Part shown: in pieces, positions 20,314 to 30,473 of the stretch | Numbering within the stretch: position 1 is the stretch's first letter | Layout: every line of letters begins with the position of its first letter | Source: Sporisorium sorghi | Taxonomy: Eukaryota; Basidiomycota; Ustilaginomycetes; Ustilaginales; Ustilaginaceae | Reading direction: 5' to 3' | Assembly (NCBI GenBank): GCA_023212695.1 | Contig: JALCCG010000052.1 | Span: forward strand, 1-64,000 | Length of the DNA: 64,000 bases | Translations under genes and position numbers: made by a program | The notes under the pieces: generated by a model | Database searches by the model: none | What the model saw: only the letters and a program-made list of their open reading frames with translations | Told to the model about the DNA's origin: nothing

Positions 20314-23300
20314 ATGGCTCCCGATTCATTCGTCGCCAACCGCCAGAAGCTTCCGCATCTGAGTGATTTGGCTGATTATTTCCGATGGCATGCCGAAAGC
20401 ATTACGGTCCTCATGCAAAAGGGACCTGAAATATACGATGCCATCATGTCTCCGACGCCTGCTCCCTCAATTGGTACTGACAAGTACCGGGAGTGGTGTC
20501 GCTACAATCTCACTGCGCGCGGCATCCTCTTGGCGAGCATGTCACTTGAGATGTCACTTATGGTCGAAGACCACCCTACCGCTCACGATATCTGGAAACA
20601 TTTGGAGAAATCTTTTAGCACTAAACTTCGCTACAAACTTGAAGAGATCGAGTCGGCTTTCAATAGCCTTCGCCAAGACAAACTCACCATCACAAGCTAC
20701 ATTACCAAGATCGCTACAATGGCCAAGCAACTCAAGCTTGGAGGAGTCAGTATAACCTGGCATAAACGCTTTACCGTCCTCGTCAAAGGACTTAGGAAGG
20801 AGTACTCGACTGCCAGAAGCCAGATTGAGGAAGCTTACAAGTGACGCCGCATCACTCAAACATTCAACACTACCCAACCAGACGGGACCATTGAGAACCT
20901 CATCCTCACAGGGGACGCTATCGACGAGAAGATCGAGTATGGCGAGATCATCGATCAGCTCAAGGCCGAGGAAATCAGAGTCGGCCTCAACGTCTTTGAT
21001 CTCAAGCACCGAAAGAGCGAAACTGTTTCCACCTTCCTTACTGAAGCCGTGAACAGAAAGAACTCGAACAATAAACGCAACGAACAAAAGCACCCCTACC
21101 AGAGGGGTAACTCCAAGCGAGGCGGCAGAGGCAGACCCAGACAAGGAAACTCATCTGGTCCTTGACCTCTGATTGAGGAAATCACCTGCCACAAATGCCA
21201 AGAGAAAGGACACTACACCAATAGGTGTCCTAACCCACGAAAGGAGAAGCCAGGTGAGACCGCCCTCATCACCGGATTAGTCGTTAATGATGCCGCATTG
21301 TCAACTACCAATCGTGGATATGGATCTCCGCTGGATTGGATCATCGATTCAGCCTCTACCGCTCACATTTGCACCAATAAGGACCTCTTTGACGAGCTAA
21401 CGTACGAGGCGTACACTCCTATCCAAAGTGGAAGCTTGAATGATGTGAAGGTAGAAGGACGCAGTACCGTCAGGATCATTGCGGACATCGGAGACGACAA
21501 TACGCATGCTCTTATGCTCAGAAATGTGTACTACGTTCTGACATACACGGCTAATCTCATCTTGCTCAACCTCATTGCCAAAGTCGCCAAGATTAACATC
21601 TCCGGAAAGACTTTAACTGCTAAGATTGGTGATAACATCATCTTCAAGGGGACCACCACCGCTAGAATGCTCACGTTCCTGGATCAGCCACAACATGTGT
21701 TTGCTACCTTGACCTCATCACCATCCGTTGAAGATACCTGGCACAACTGGCTTGGACATCCCGGTGCTGCTTGAACCAAGGAGATAGCGCACCTCATTCC
21801 AGAGATCGCTAAGGAGCTCACTTGCACGAAGTGTGATACTTGCCAAACTGGAAAGTCGCACAGGCAGCCTTTTCCGAAGAAATCCACCTCGGAAACTGAG
21901 CTCCTGGAGCTTATTCACTCTGACGTGCTCGGAAAGCTCCCACATGTCACTCCAGAAGGGCACTGATACATAATCACCTTTATCGACAATTCGACTAGGT
22001 TCACGGTCACGTACCTCATGGAGAACAAGTCGGAAGCGCTCTCCCATTTTCAGCAGTTCAAGATGCTCATGGAGAACCAAACTGGCAAGAAGATCAAAAG
22101 ATTTCGTACCGACCATGGATCAGAGTACTGTAACTGTGGTTTCGACACCTTCCTCGCCAGCTCCGGTATACAACACGAGCTGTCATCCGTCTACTCCCCT
22201 CAACAGAATGGCGTTGCGGAATGAATGAACCACACTCTCTTCAATATAGTGCGCTGCATGCTCATCAAGAGTTCGGCACCACATTGGCTATGGGACGAAG
22301 CAGTCCTCTACGCCACCTTCCTCAACAATAGAATGCCCTCTAAGGCACTAAAGATGTTGTCACCATATCAACGGTTCTTCAGACAAGACCCAGACATCTC
22401 TAAACTACGAGTGTTTGGATGCCGAGCATGGACTCACATTCCGGAAGTCCACAGAAACAAGCTCGACAATAGAGCGATTCCATTGGTATACATAGGCGTT
22501 GCCGAGGGATCCAAGGCATTCAAGATGTATGCACCCAGTTCGCAAACCATCTTGGCCACTCATCACGCAACATTCGATGAAAAGACTTTCCCTTTCGCCA
22601 ACGACAGAGACGGGGACACCTCAGTGCCAAGTGCAGAGGCTATCACCATCTCGCTCGACAGATCCGAGCCCATCGTTCAACAACCTGTTCCCATTTGCGC
22701 TTCCACTCCCTTAGTACTCAGCACCCCTGCCAAAGCAGGAGATCAAGATCAGGCTGAGGAAGAGGATTATGAAGTTGACGAGCCAATGGGCCTGCCCTAC
22801 CTCACGGAAGAGGAAAGAGCGCAAGGTATCACTACTCCACCATTGCCACCGGCTTCCCACCTCGCTTATGCCACTCTTGCTGAAGGTGACAGGTTCACAG
22901 AGCAAGCTTGTGCCGACTCCGGAATTCCAGTAATGCCATCGGATGACGAGCCCCGAACCATTCTCCAGGCTCAGAAACGAAGGGACTGGCCTATGTGGCA
23001 AGAAGCCATCCAGAAGGAGCTCAACTCGCATAAGGAAAACAATACCTGGACCGCAGTTGTAGCTCCGAGGGGTGCTCATGTCATCGGAAGCTGCTGGTTA
23101 TTCAAGATCAAACGGAAGGCAGATGGCTCCATCGATAAGTACAAGGTGAGACTGGTAGCTCAAGGCTTCACCCAAATTCATGTTAAAAATCCCGCTAAGC
23201 AAAAGTGACGTCCACCAACAGATGCAAAGCTGATTCTGTATTTCTAACAATTCATGGCGTCGACTACGATGAGACGTTTGCCCCGGTCGTCAAGTGGCAA

Positions 23301-23626
23301 ACGCTTTGGATGCTTATGATCCTATCTCTCCAATGCAAGATACAAATCTACCAACTGGATATCGTTACGGCCTACCTGCACAGGCAGCTCAGCATCGACC
23401 TCTTTATGAAACCTCTGCCTCTGCCAGAGTCAATGGCGAGCTCGGAAGGTGTCAACCAAGGTCGTGTATGCAAGCTCAACAAGTCATTGTACAGACTTAA
23501 GCAGGCCGGATGCACATGGTACCAGAAGGCGGACAGCGTCCTCCTTAGCATTGGATTCAAGAGTGTTGGATTCGCTACGCAAAATCAGACTTTCATCTCA
23601 TACTCGAGTACATCACTCTACAAAGC
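20314..23626 (+). pseudogene. Copia gag-pol, interrupted
   Basis: One frame runs from the ATG at 20314 to 23180 and resumes at 23255 once the nested insertion is set aside. Parts: UBN2-type gag (20314 to about 20900), a CCHC knuckle (CHKCQEKGHYTNRC, 21187-21228), a protease with DSAST near 21346, an integrase zinc site (H...H near 21745 and CX2C near 21828), an integrase catalytic core with SDVLG, TDHGSEY and SPQQNGVAE, and reverse transcriptase blocks (AIQKELNSH, RLVAQGFTQIH, VDYDETFAPVVK, LYRLKQAG). In-frame TGA codons lie at 20842, 21163, 21772, 21964 and 22222. The family motifs at 21964 and 22222 normally have arginine there, so CGA changed to TGA. There are no TAA, TAG or frameshift lesions before the insertion. 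The RT ends before YVDD. Confidence 0.88.
23181..23249. mobile_element. 69-bp TG...CA insertion with 5-bp target duplication
   Basis: It begins TGTTAAAAATCC and ends GTATTTCTAACA, which are inverted repeats matching at 10 of 12 positions. ATTCA flanks it on both sides (23176-23180 and 23250-23254). Leaving out the 69 bp and one ATTCA restores the conserved RT junction from FTQIH to GVDYDE in frame. The ends and the 5-bp duplication match LTR-type integration. The start resembles the copia LTR start (TGTT, then AAAATCC). It could be a minute solo LTR or a MITE-like derivative. Confidence 0.8.
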
Positions 23627-24467
23627 CCAACACTCAGCGGTGAGTGTTGGAACCAATTGGAAGATCTCAAAACATGACGCTCGGTCCTTGAAGAAATTCC
23701 TCCAAATTTTCCCACTTCGAACAATGTGAAGCCACAATCTTATTGGCTCAGGTATGAGTCTTCAACACTCAGCACTGAGTGTTGAGTACCCTCAATTGGC
23801 TATGGACACTTGGCAACGGGAACCGACACCCAACAGACCAATGACAAAGCTCCCAGGGAAACCTTCACATCTGGATGAGGCTGAGTTGAGTCACCTTGAT
23901 TGGTCAAACTCAAAGATATCACTCGGACCTGGGAGCGCTGAGCCAATCAGAAATCACGGGAACCCATGGACGGCATCATGGACACCTTCGAAGGAGAACG
24001 ACACTCAGCACTGAGTGTGGGCTTTTGCCGATAGGCTTTGGACACTCAGCACTGAGTGTTCACTTCACCAGAGCACGACGGATGCTCAGCAAGGGAACAT
24101 GGGAACTGTGCTATAGTCAGCATACCCTCATAACAGAGGATGAACAACTCATTCACATGTATATAAGGGCCTGAGAACGCACAAAGATGAGAGAAGAAAT
24201 ACCATTGAATCACTAACTCATACGACCGATCCCAAGATCACCAAGCGACTCTCAACACTCAGTGCTGAGTGTTGAAACTCGACAGCCATATTTGAAGCTT
24301 CCAACCACTATGCTACATTCATCACTCGATATTATCCCACTGTGGCTAACACCCTGACATCACAGTCTGGATCATCCACTCATGGGACCTCGGAATGAAC
24401 TTGACACTCTCCCAAGATTGCAACTTAGGAATCATAGCACTGAGTCTAAACACTCAGCGCTGAGTGT
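23627..24467. repeat. Array of six near-identical palindromes
   Basis: Six copies of a self-complementary core, ACACTCAGCRCTGAGTGT or a close variant, lie at 23627-23650, 23762-23785, 24001-24018, 24042-24059, 24252-24275 and 24450-24467. Arms are 8 to 11 bases around a 2- to 4-base centre. The centres differ (GCGG, CA, CA, CA, TG, CG) while the arms stay paired. The sequence between them is unique, AT-richer, and includes a TATATAAGG box near 24160. The first copy sits at the broken end of the copia RT. The stretch could be a second element or solo LTR, but no matching ends were found. Confidence 0.75.
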
Positions 24468-24849
24468 CGTAAGTCATATCTGTGTATTGAATAACTGACG
24501 CTGACTTCTGTACATAAGTCGATGACTTAGCTTTATTTTCTTCTATTCCAGGTACTCGGGTTGGTGGGGATGGTGGGACTAAACCTTGTTTGCGATCACA
24601 CCACACAGACCTTATGAGACCAAAAATTTCAGTTTTCGGAAATTGTCTAAATTCTTTTTGGACAGTACTCTACATTTTCATTTTTTTTAAACAATGACCG
24701 TCGGCGAGTGGATGTAATTGAGTTGTGCACATGAGCAACATGAGTGGTGGCGGCGGTGGTAGTGATAGTAGGGATGTTGTTGAGCATGCACAAAGCCAAG
24801 CTGCAGATGCTGCTTGGCCTGCTTGGACTTTTGTTGCACCATCGGGAGC
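24468..24849. other. Non-coding stretch between the palindromes and the P-loop pseudogene
   Basis: AT-rich sequence with poly-T near 24680 and no coding-like frame. It includes GAAAATTT-type inverted patches near 24630. I see no gene or terminal repeat that would mark the edge of an element. Confidence 0.4.
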
Positions 24850-27378
24850 TTATTGATTTTCGGCTTGATCCTCAAAGTCTGAGTCCAGAGGCATGGCATC
24901 GGTCAGGTTTAGTTGGCCTGCTTTCACCACCTGAGCTCATTTAAAGAGCTTGACAATGGCACTGTCACCCACTTGGCGCAAATACTCGGTGAAGTCGGAG
25001 CAAAAGTCGTGTGTGTCCTTCATAGGAAGTCCAAAGAGCAAAGGCAGCTTTCATTGTGCGCTTGAGTCGAGGTCTTTCACTAAAGGAAACGTGTTTTTGT
25101 CGAGTCCCAACACCGTGATGCGATATCACATCTGTCTTGATGTCATCGGCAGCTGATGGGTGGAGCTTCGTTTTTCCACTTTGTGCCCATCAAACCGCCC
25201 GCAAAGATCAAAAAACAATTCAAGTGCCATCATTGTACCCTCTTGTCCAGTGGTGTGAACCATCAGTGCCAAAGGTGGACCAATTTCATCAGGCATGTCG
25301 GGCTTGTTGGCTCAATTCTTGAACTGCAATGCGATGAATGTCAGGTTGCAAGTCTGGAAAGCTTGGTCACCCACAGGCATGACTGTAGACTCATAGATGG
25401 GAATGAGCAGGTCCCATCCTTCCTGGTTGCTTACTTTGCACATGGCGGTGTGGCACAACCAAAACTCGCCCAGCAGCCAGTGTGGCATGGGTTGGCCAGG
25501 TCTGATCTGATGGGACAGATCGGCCACATGCTTGAAATTAAGCCAGCACCGCTGACTCCACTCTTTGAATGCAGTCTGTGACCCATATTTGATCGGTCCA
25601 AAGAGCTTTTGGAGCCAACCATGCACCGTTACGACACCCATCACGCTGGCATATTCTAAGCCCAATGGATTGTCCTTGCCGAAAAGCTGGCCAGCTGCAG
25701 AGTCCATTGCCATGCTGCATAGCAGCCTTGCCCCTTCTTCTCCATCAGCCCCCACGTTGAGATCAAGAGCAGCATGTGCTGAAGCAACCGTGCGCACCGC
25801 CAAAGACCATTTTGACAGAATGGCTTTGGGTGGGAAATGAAACAACCATGCGGCTGCTACGCTTGAGGCAGGTTCGCTGGGAATGTGTGTCACAACCACA
25901 TTAGTATCATCATAGTAGTCGCACAGATATCAAAGATGTTGCAAGACCTGTTTGTAGACAAAGGTCTGCCAGGTTATCAAGGGTTGTGCGTATGACTGCT
26001 CGAGCGGCACCCTCTGCAACACGAGAGCCATGACATTGTGAAACACCAGAGTCTCTGTCTTGGCAAGCTCATCATTGGTAATGTACCCGGGCCAGCTCCA
26101 TTTGTCTGGACATACGAGCTTGTAAATAACTGACTTGATGTTGATGATGGTCTTGGCATCGCGATACATGGAATCGTTCCACAGTGGCCTTCCCAGATTG
26201 GGCATGAGATGGTTGAGCTCGCACATTGAACAGGATCAGGTTGAAATGCAGTGGTGCGTCTCGAGCTGCATCTTCTCGGTGAACTTGACATCCAAAGGCA
26301 TGTTGACAAAGGGTTGGGCAAGGCGTGATTTGCTGGTGGCGGTCCTGTGCGAGGCCCCCACGGCCTCGGGTGTGATCTTACTATTGGTGTCGAGGAGAAG
26401 GATCCAAGATCATTTGGGTCTGGCGATCTTCCATACCCAGCGGATGAAAGGCAGCAACCCAGCAAACCTGTTGCATTCATCGAGCGCTAAGAAAAAGTAG
26501 GTCTTGTCCACCAATGCGGATGGTACAAGCGCCTCCAAGCGACGAAGCGTGGGCTTGAGCGAGGCATGTACACAAGGTTTCTCTTCCTGGATAGCGCCTG
26601 TGACCACAAGATCAGCTTTAGCCTTGTTGCAGATGCATTCAAGCAGCTCTGTGTGTGCATGAGCGTGTCTGAGTTGCGAAAGAGTGTCCTGTAGACCATG
26701 CAGCAGCTTGGTCTGGTCGGTGATGGGCTCTTGTTGGGATTGCTGCTGCTGCACTGCTGGCACCTCACACGGGGACAGCAGCATCCCAGTGGAGCCGAAA
26801 TGCTCATCGTTGTCAACTTCGACGGTCAGAAGGCCGTGAGCACGCAGTTTCAAATGATGACATAGGTGCATTGTGTCTCCTGTATCAAGCATACTGAGAA
26901 AGTCCTGCTTGCGGTGGAGCGAGAGGGCGAGCAAAAAGATGACGGTGTTCCAACAGTGTACAGTGTCGTGGTGCTGCTTGCCGGCCTGTATGGATGAACG
27001 ACAGGTGGAACGGGATGTCGACGACGACAGAGGATCCGTCGTTGAGGCTGCAGAAGGATTGTGTGCCAGAAAGCAGCCCGAGAGAGTCATCAGGTCGGAC
27101 AACATGCATTTGAGTTCATTGCAATACACAGCCAAGAAGAAAGCAGCATAGGCATGGATGCAGTTGAGGCCTTGGACAGATGTGTTCCTGCAGTCAGGGT
27201 CGCAGTTGGCTTTTCGGCAGGCTTCAAAGTAGTCAAAGACAAACTTGTCTTGGGGCGGGAATGAGTTTTGATGCGAGCTGGGGTTGGACCACATGCAAAT
27301 CAGCAAGCCAGGTTGTTGAAAGCTGAGGTGAATGCAGAGTTTTGTTTTGCCAGATCCAGACAACTGGATGATCGGCAT
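24850..27378 (-). pseudogene. Decayed P-loop NTPase-like gene interrupted by seven TGA codons
   Basis: A single minus-strand frame runs from the ATG at 27378 to a TAA at 24850, about 843 codons. It is cut only by TGA, at 26410, 26236, 25930, 25312, 25126, 25051 and 24937 (lowest base of each codon). The start (PIIQLSGSGKTKLC) holds a Walker-A-like SGSGKT followed by SFPPQDKFVFDYF. Further on are FLALDECNRF, which could be a Walker-B-type strand, and WILLLDTNSK directly after the first TGA. This layout recalls a large, poorly described basidiomycete family of P-loop proteins; I assign that from memory of the pattern, not a search. Each TGA can be read as CGA (Arg) after one C-to-T change. Two unmutated CGA codons remain. 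The sequence is TG/CA-rich, unlike the neighbouring genes. Function unknown. Confidence 0.72.
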
Positions 27379-27390
27379 CACCTTTGAATA

Positions 27391-28383
27391 TTAGTAGTCG
27401 GGATCGGGATTGGGTGCTTGGGTTTGGGTGGAAGACAAGCTAGGCTCTGTGACTGAGATGGCAAATCCGGCTTTTTTGGCTGAGCAAAGCTTGGCTGACT
27501 CTGGCGTGGGTCTTGTGAGAGGCTTCTTGGATTGTGACGATGGCTGCGATTGAGGTGGCATCGACATGCGCTTCTGAATGTGAGCTGACTTGCGACCCGT
27601 TTGAGTTGGGCTCGAGGGTGGAGCTGGAAGGGAAGGGGGCACCAAGGAAGAGGAGGAGGATGCTGATGCAGCGCCAAGGATGGATGGGGGTGAAGTGTTG
27701 GGGCTGACAAGAGGGGGACCAGCGTATTTTTGGATGCTGTGCTTGTGAACATCAATGTGAGCAAGGAGGAGTTTGACAGCAGGACTGTTGAACTTGGTGG
27801 CAAAAGCCGAGCACATGTGGGTGGTGGTGTCATCATTGAGAGGTTTGGCTTGCTTGACAAGGAGACTGCCACCGGGGCTGGGCAGTGTCAGCACCCAGCT
27901 GATAAGCAGACACAGGACGTCCACCAGATCGAGCTTCTTGAAAGTGTCAATGTCGGTGCTTTGTGCTTTGAGACCTTGCATGGCAGCATCCACCGCTGCA
28001 TCGAATTGTGGGCCTCGGCCGCCAGCACTCCTGATCTCACCATAGACTGATTGAAGCTGAGCCCAGCGATCTGAAAGGCTATCAACAGCAGTGCGAAAAA
28101 ATCTTGAGGAAAGGACACTCAAGATTTCTAAGCGACCCTCCTTGCCGTCCCATCCTCTGATCATTCCTGTGATCGGACCAAGCTCTACTGCATCAGCAGC
28201 TTGTACCAAGTGTTCCAACTCATTTTGCATTGCTTGCAAAGTGGGAGTGCTTGCGCTTGGCCCTATGTCCGCATCTGCATGAGAATGTTCGTCAGCATCC
28301 AACATTGTGGATCTGATGCTTATGCTCAAGACTCGTTGCTCAGACATAACAGGTGGTGGATTGACATTAAGTGTGTAATGCAT
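27391..28383 (-). CDS. Hypothetical protein upstream of and in frame with the P-loop gene
   Basis: An open frame of about 330 codons from the first ATG (28383) to TAA at 27391; MSEQRVLSIS at 28347 is another possible start. The same frame is open to 28503 without an ATG. The N-terminal half is helical and mixed (MQNELEHLVQAADAVELGPI, then LLISWVLTLPSPGG). The C-terminal 120 residues are Ser/Pro-rich. It is in the same phase as the P-loop frame only 12 bases further on. The stop lies in TACTAAT, a perfect branch-point sequence, followed by TTCAAAG. So this could be the first exon of one larger gene whose intron hides the stop; I found no convincing donor. It shares the TG/CA-rich composition of the island. 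No domain recognised. Confidence 0.5.
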   Translation of the reverse strand: MHYTLNVNPPPVMSEQRVLSISIRSTMLDADEHSHADADIGPSASTPTLQAMQNELEHLVQAADAVELGPITGMIRGWDGKEGRLEILSVLSSRFFRTAVDSLSDRWAQLQSVYGEIRSAGGRGPQFDAAVDAAMQGLKAQSTDIDTFKKLDLVDVLCLLISWVLTLPSPGGSLLVKQAKPLNDDTTTHMCSAFATKFNSPAVKLLLAHIDVHKHSIQKYAGPPLVSPNTSPPSILGAASASSSSSLVPPSLPAPPSSPTQTGRKSAHIQKRMSMPPQSQPSSQSKKPLTRPTPESAKLCSAKKAGFAISVTEPSLSSTQTQAPNPDPDY

Positions 28384-28503
28384 GTTGTGCTTGGGAGGAA
28401 AGTATGAAAGTTGTATTTCTGGGGCATCTCCTGGCTGGAATGGGTGTGGATTTAGTTGGAGAACAAAAATTTTCACCAGTATTTCACTACAGTCTACTCG
28501 CAC

Positions 28504-29190
28504 GAAACAAATACTGTGTTACGTGAATATTTCACCAATTGAATGCAAATGCTCGGTTCCGAAATTGGGCGGCGGGCGTTATTCACAAATCCCGTCTCCC
28601 GAATATTGAATCCGTTGTCATGCGCTCTGCCATCACAGTGTCTGCTTGATGCCGAGGACCGCCTTTGCAGGAGTGACGGTCCGATATCATAGCAATGACA
28701 GCCGGCATCTCTTCGCTGCAAATCAGCTGTACATGGGTCAGAGTCTCGACAAGTAGAACTTGCTTCGATCACACGTTTTGGCTCTTGCCAAGTTGCCAAC
28801 ACTCGCCTCAAAAGGCACGGATGGGTTCCGAAGAATGATGGGATTATTGCGACAAAATCGTGAGGGTACAAGTACACGTTGAGTGCTACAGGGCGTCCAT
28901 CATCCGCTCGCCAACAGCAGGGCGCGCAGATGAGAACAGGTATCTTTTGTGGGAGGGGAATGTGGGAGCACCGCCAAGTCAAGGAGGTGAAAACCAAGCC
29001 ATGGCGGCAACGTCTAGAGGAGCAAGATGACTCTCATGATGGTGGGAAGGCATACGAACAACGAGTCGAGGTGCTGTTGAAGGTCTCGCTGTTGTTTGCA
29101 GCCTGTTTTTGTTGTTGAAGGAAGGTGAGCTCGCAAGATTTCAAAGCAGAGGTTGGCGGCTATGCTCGAGCATCAGCCATCAGCGCGAGC
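28504..29190. other. Right edge of the accessory island
   Basis: No frame here is convincing. The stretch contains the palindrome GTGAATATTTCAC near 28523 and a nearby GAATATTGAAT. Composition moves back toward the GC-rich genome average by about 28900. I found no terminal repeat to close the island. Confidence 0.4.
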
Positions 29191-29904
29191 TCAAGCCTTG
29201 GGCTTGGAGGGCGTCCTCCTGCTTCGGTTGCGCGTGCCAGAGGCAGGACCATCGCTTTCAAGAAGCGCCTGCTTTTCGGCTTGGGCCTTCTTTTGCTTCT
29301 CGGCCTGCTTGTAAATGTTGGCCGTGAAGGGCTCCTCGAAGCGCAGCGCCAGCGCATAGACGATGACCACCAGCACGCTCAGCAGCAGTCCCGCCGGCTT
29401 GCCGAACCATAGAGCCACAGCGACAAAGCTCATCGAACTTCCCCAGTACATGGGGTTGGCCATCACGTTGAAGGGGAAGCCCGTGACAATGCTGTCCATG
29501 AGGATGCCAAAGTAGTCGCCCAAGTAGGTGCCCGTGACGCCCAGAGCGTACATGGACGTGAGCACGAAGACGTTGCCCGAGGCAAACAGCAGAGCGGCTG
29601 CCGGCTTGACCCATGCCTGTTGCAGCAGCGGATGCGTGGGCTGGTCCTTGAGCGCGAGATTGTACAGGTGGTCTCGCACGATGCCCAGCGTGAAGATCGA
29701 CACAGCGAGCAGGTAGCATCCGAGGTAGCGTCGACCGCCGAGGATCTTGGTGATGGTCTTGTTGTGGTACTCGTTCTGCGCCACAATGTTCCAGTAGAGT
29801 GGGTTGAAGCAGATGCTGCCGACCGCGATCCACAGCGACGGCTGCGTCAGATCGATGACGCCCGGCACCACGTAGGGGCTCGATTTTTGAAAGAGTGCGA
29901 CCAT
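29191..29904 (-). CDS. OPI3: Phospholipid N-methyltransferase (Opi3/PEMT type)
   Basis: Single-exon protein of 237 aa, the usual size for Opi3/PEMT. The ATG chosen opens MVALFQKSSPYVVPGVID; the upstream open frame (42 codons) looks like 5' UTR. It has hydrophobic helices across the length (LWIAVGSICFNPLYWN, GCYLLAVSIFTLGIV, ALLFASGNVFVLTSMYALG). The family C-terminal block follows: GSSMSFVAVALWFGKPAG, then a last helix and LRFEEPFTANIY. The end is Lys/Arg-rich. Known family reaction: SAM-dependent methylation of phosphatidyl-monomethyl- and dimethyl-ethanolamine to phosphatidylcholine in the ER. No inositol-response element was identified upstream. It is the first ordinary gene after the accessory island. 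Confidence 0.93.
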   Translation of the reverse strand: MVALFQKSSPYVVPGVIDLTQPSLWIAVGSICFNPLYWNIVAQNEYHNKTITKILGGRRYLGCYLLAVSIFTLGIVRDHLYNLALKDQPTHPLLQQAWVKPAAALLFASGNVFVLTSMYALGVTGTYLGDYFGILMDSIVTGFPFNVMANPMYWGSSMSFVAVALWFGKPAGLLLSVLVVIVYALALRFEEPFTANIYKQAEKQKKAQAEKQALLESDGPASGTRNRSRRTPSKPKA

Positions 29905-30473
29905 CTTGGGCAGAGTGTTCGGTAGGATGCGGAGAGGAAATCGATACGCGAAGAACCGATGCAAGATGATGGTGGTGATCTTTGAGAACGATGCAGACTC
30001 AGCGAAATCACACAAGAGGTCCGTCCACACGCTGAAGAAAAGGACGCACGGACGCTGAGAGAGAGCGACACACGCGTCGACGACGTGACTGTAGAGAGAG
30101 TGGGATTTGTTTGTGATTGCGTCAGGGTTGGCTTCGACGCAAGGGTTCAGCTGCGTGTGTGTGTGTGTGGGGTTGCACCCTGTGAAAAAATTGGCAGCGC
30201 AAGCAGACTATCGGCTCTCTTCCGACCTTGTTGAACACCATGCTGAATGAATGAATGTGACACACAACGTTTCGGCTTGCGATCCGATGCCACTGGCCTT
30301 GTCACACTACACTGTTCTCATGCTCGAGAGAGTCACAGAGAGACCGCTTCAGCCACTTGAGTGACTAGAGCAGGCGGGCGTGGCTACAGTAGCTCGACTG
30401 AGCCTTTGCTGTCGTCTTGCTCATACCACCTCCATGTACTGACTACGCCCTTCCATCCTAGAGACTAGCCCTG
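29905..30473. promoter_or_regulatory. Divergent upstream region of OPI3 and the 30474 gene
   Basis: About 570 bases between two divergent starts. It contains a GT dinucleotide run (about 30151-30166) and a GAGAGCGACA patch. No TATA box or named site was seen. Confidence 0.45.

Larger units (their letters stand above)
19584..23626 (+). mobile_element. Truncated Ty1/copia LTR retrotransposon
   Basis: A copia-order element: 5' LTR, half-tRNA-type primer site, gag, CCHC knuckle, protease, integrase, then reverse transcriptase. It is truncated inside the reverse transcriptase, before the YVDD box. RNase H and the 3' LTR are absent, and no second LTR copy is seen in the window. The single gag-pol frame has five in-frame TGA codons and one 69-bp nested insertion, so the copy cannot work. 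The element lies between PKC1 and the palindrome array. It shows lower GC and more mixed codon use than the flanking genes. Confidence 0.88.

Noticed and set aside
23627..24467. CRISPR-like array
   Set aside because: Repeats are short palindromes at irregular spacing in a eukaryotic genome; there are no uniform spacers and no cas genes.
24850..27378. TGA decoded as an amino acid throughout the genome
   Set aside because: Ordinary genes in the window, such as the hydrolase-like gene at 2254 and the DDHD gene, end at TGA, so general recoding does not fit.
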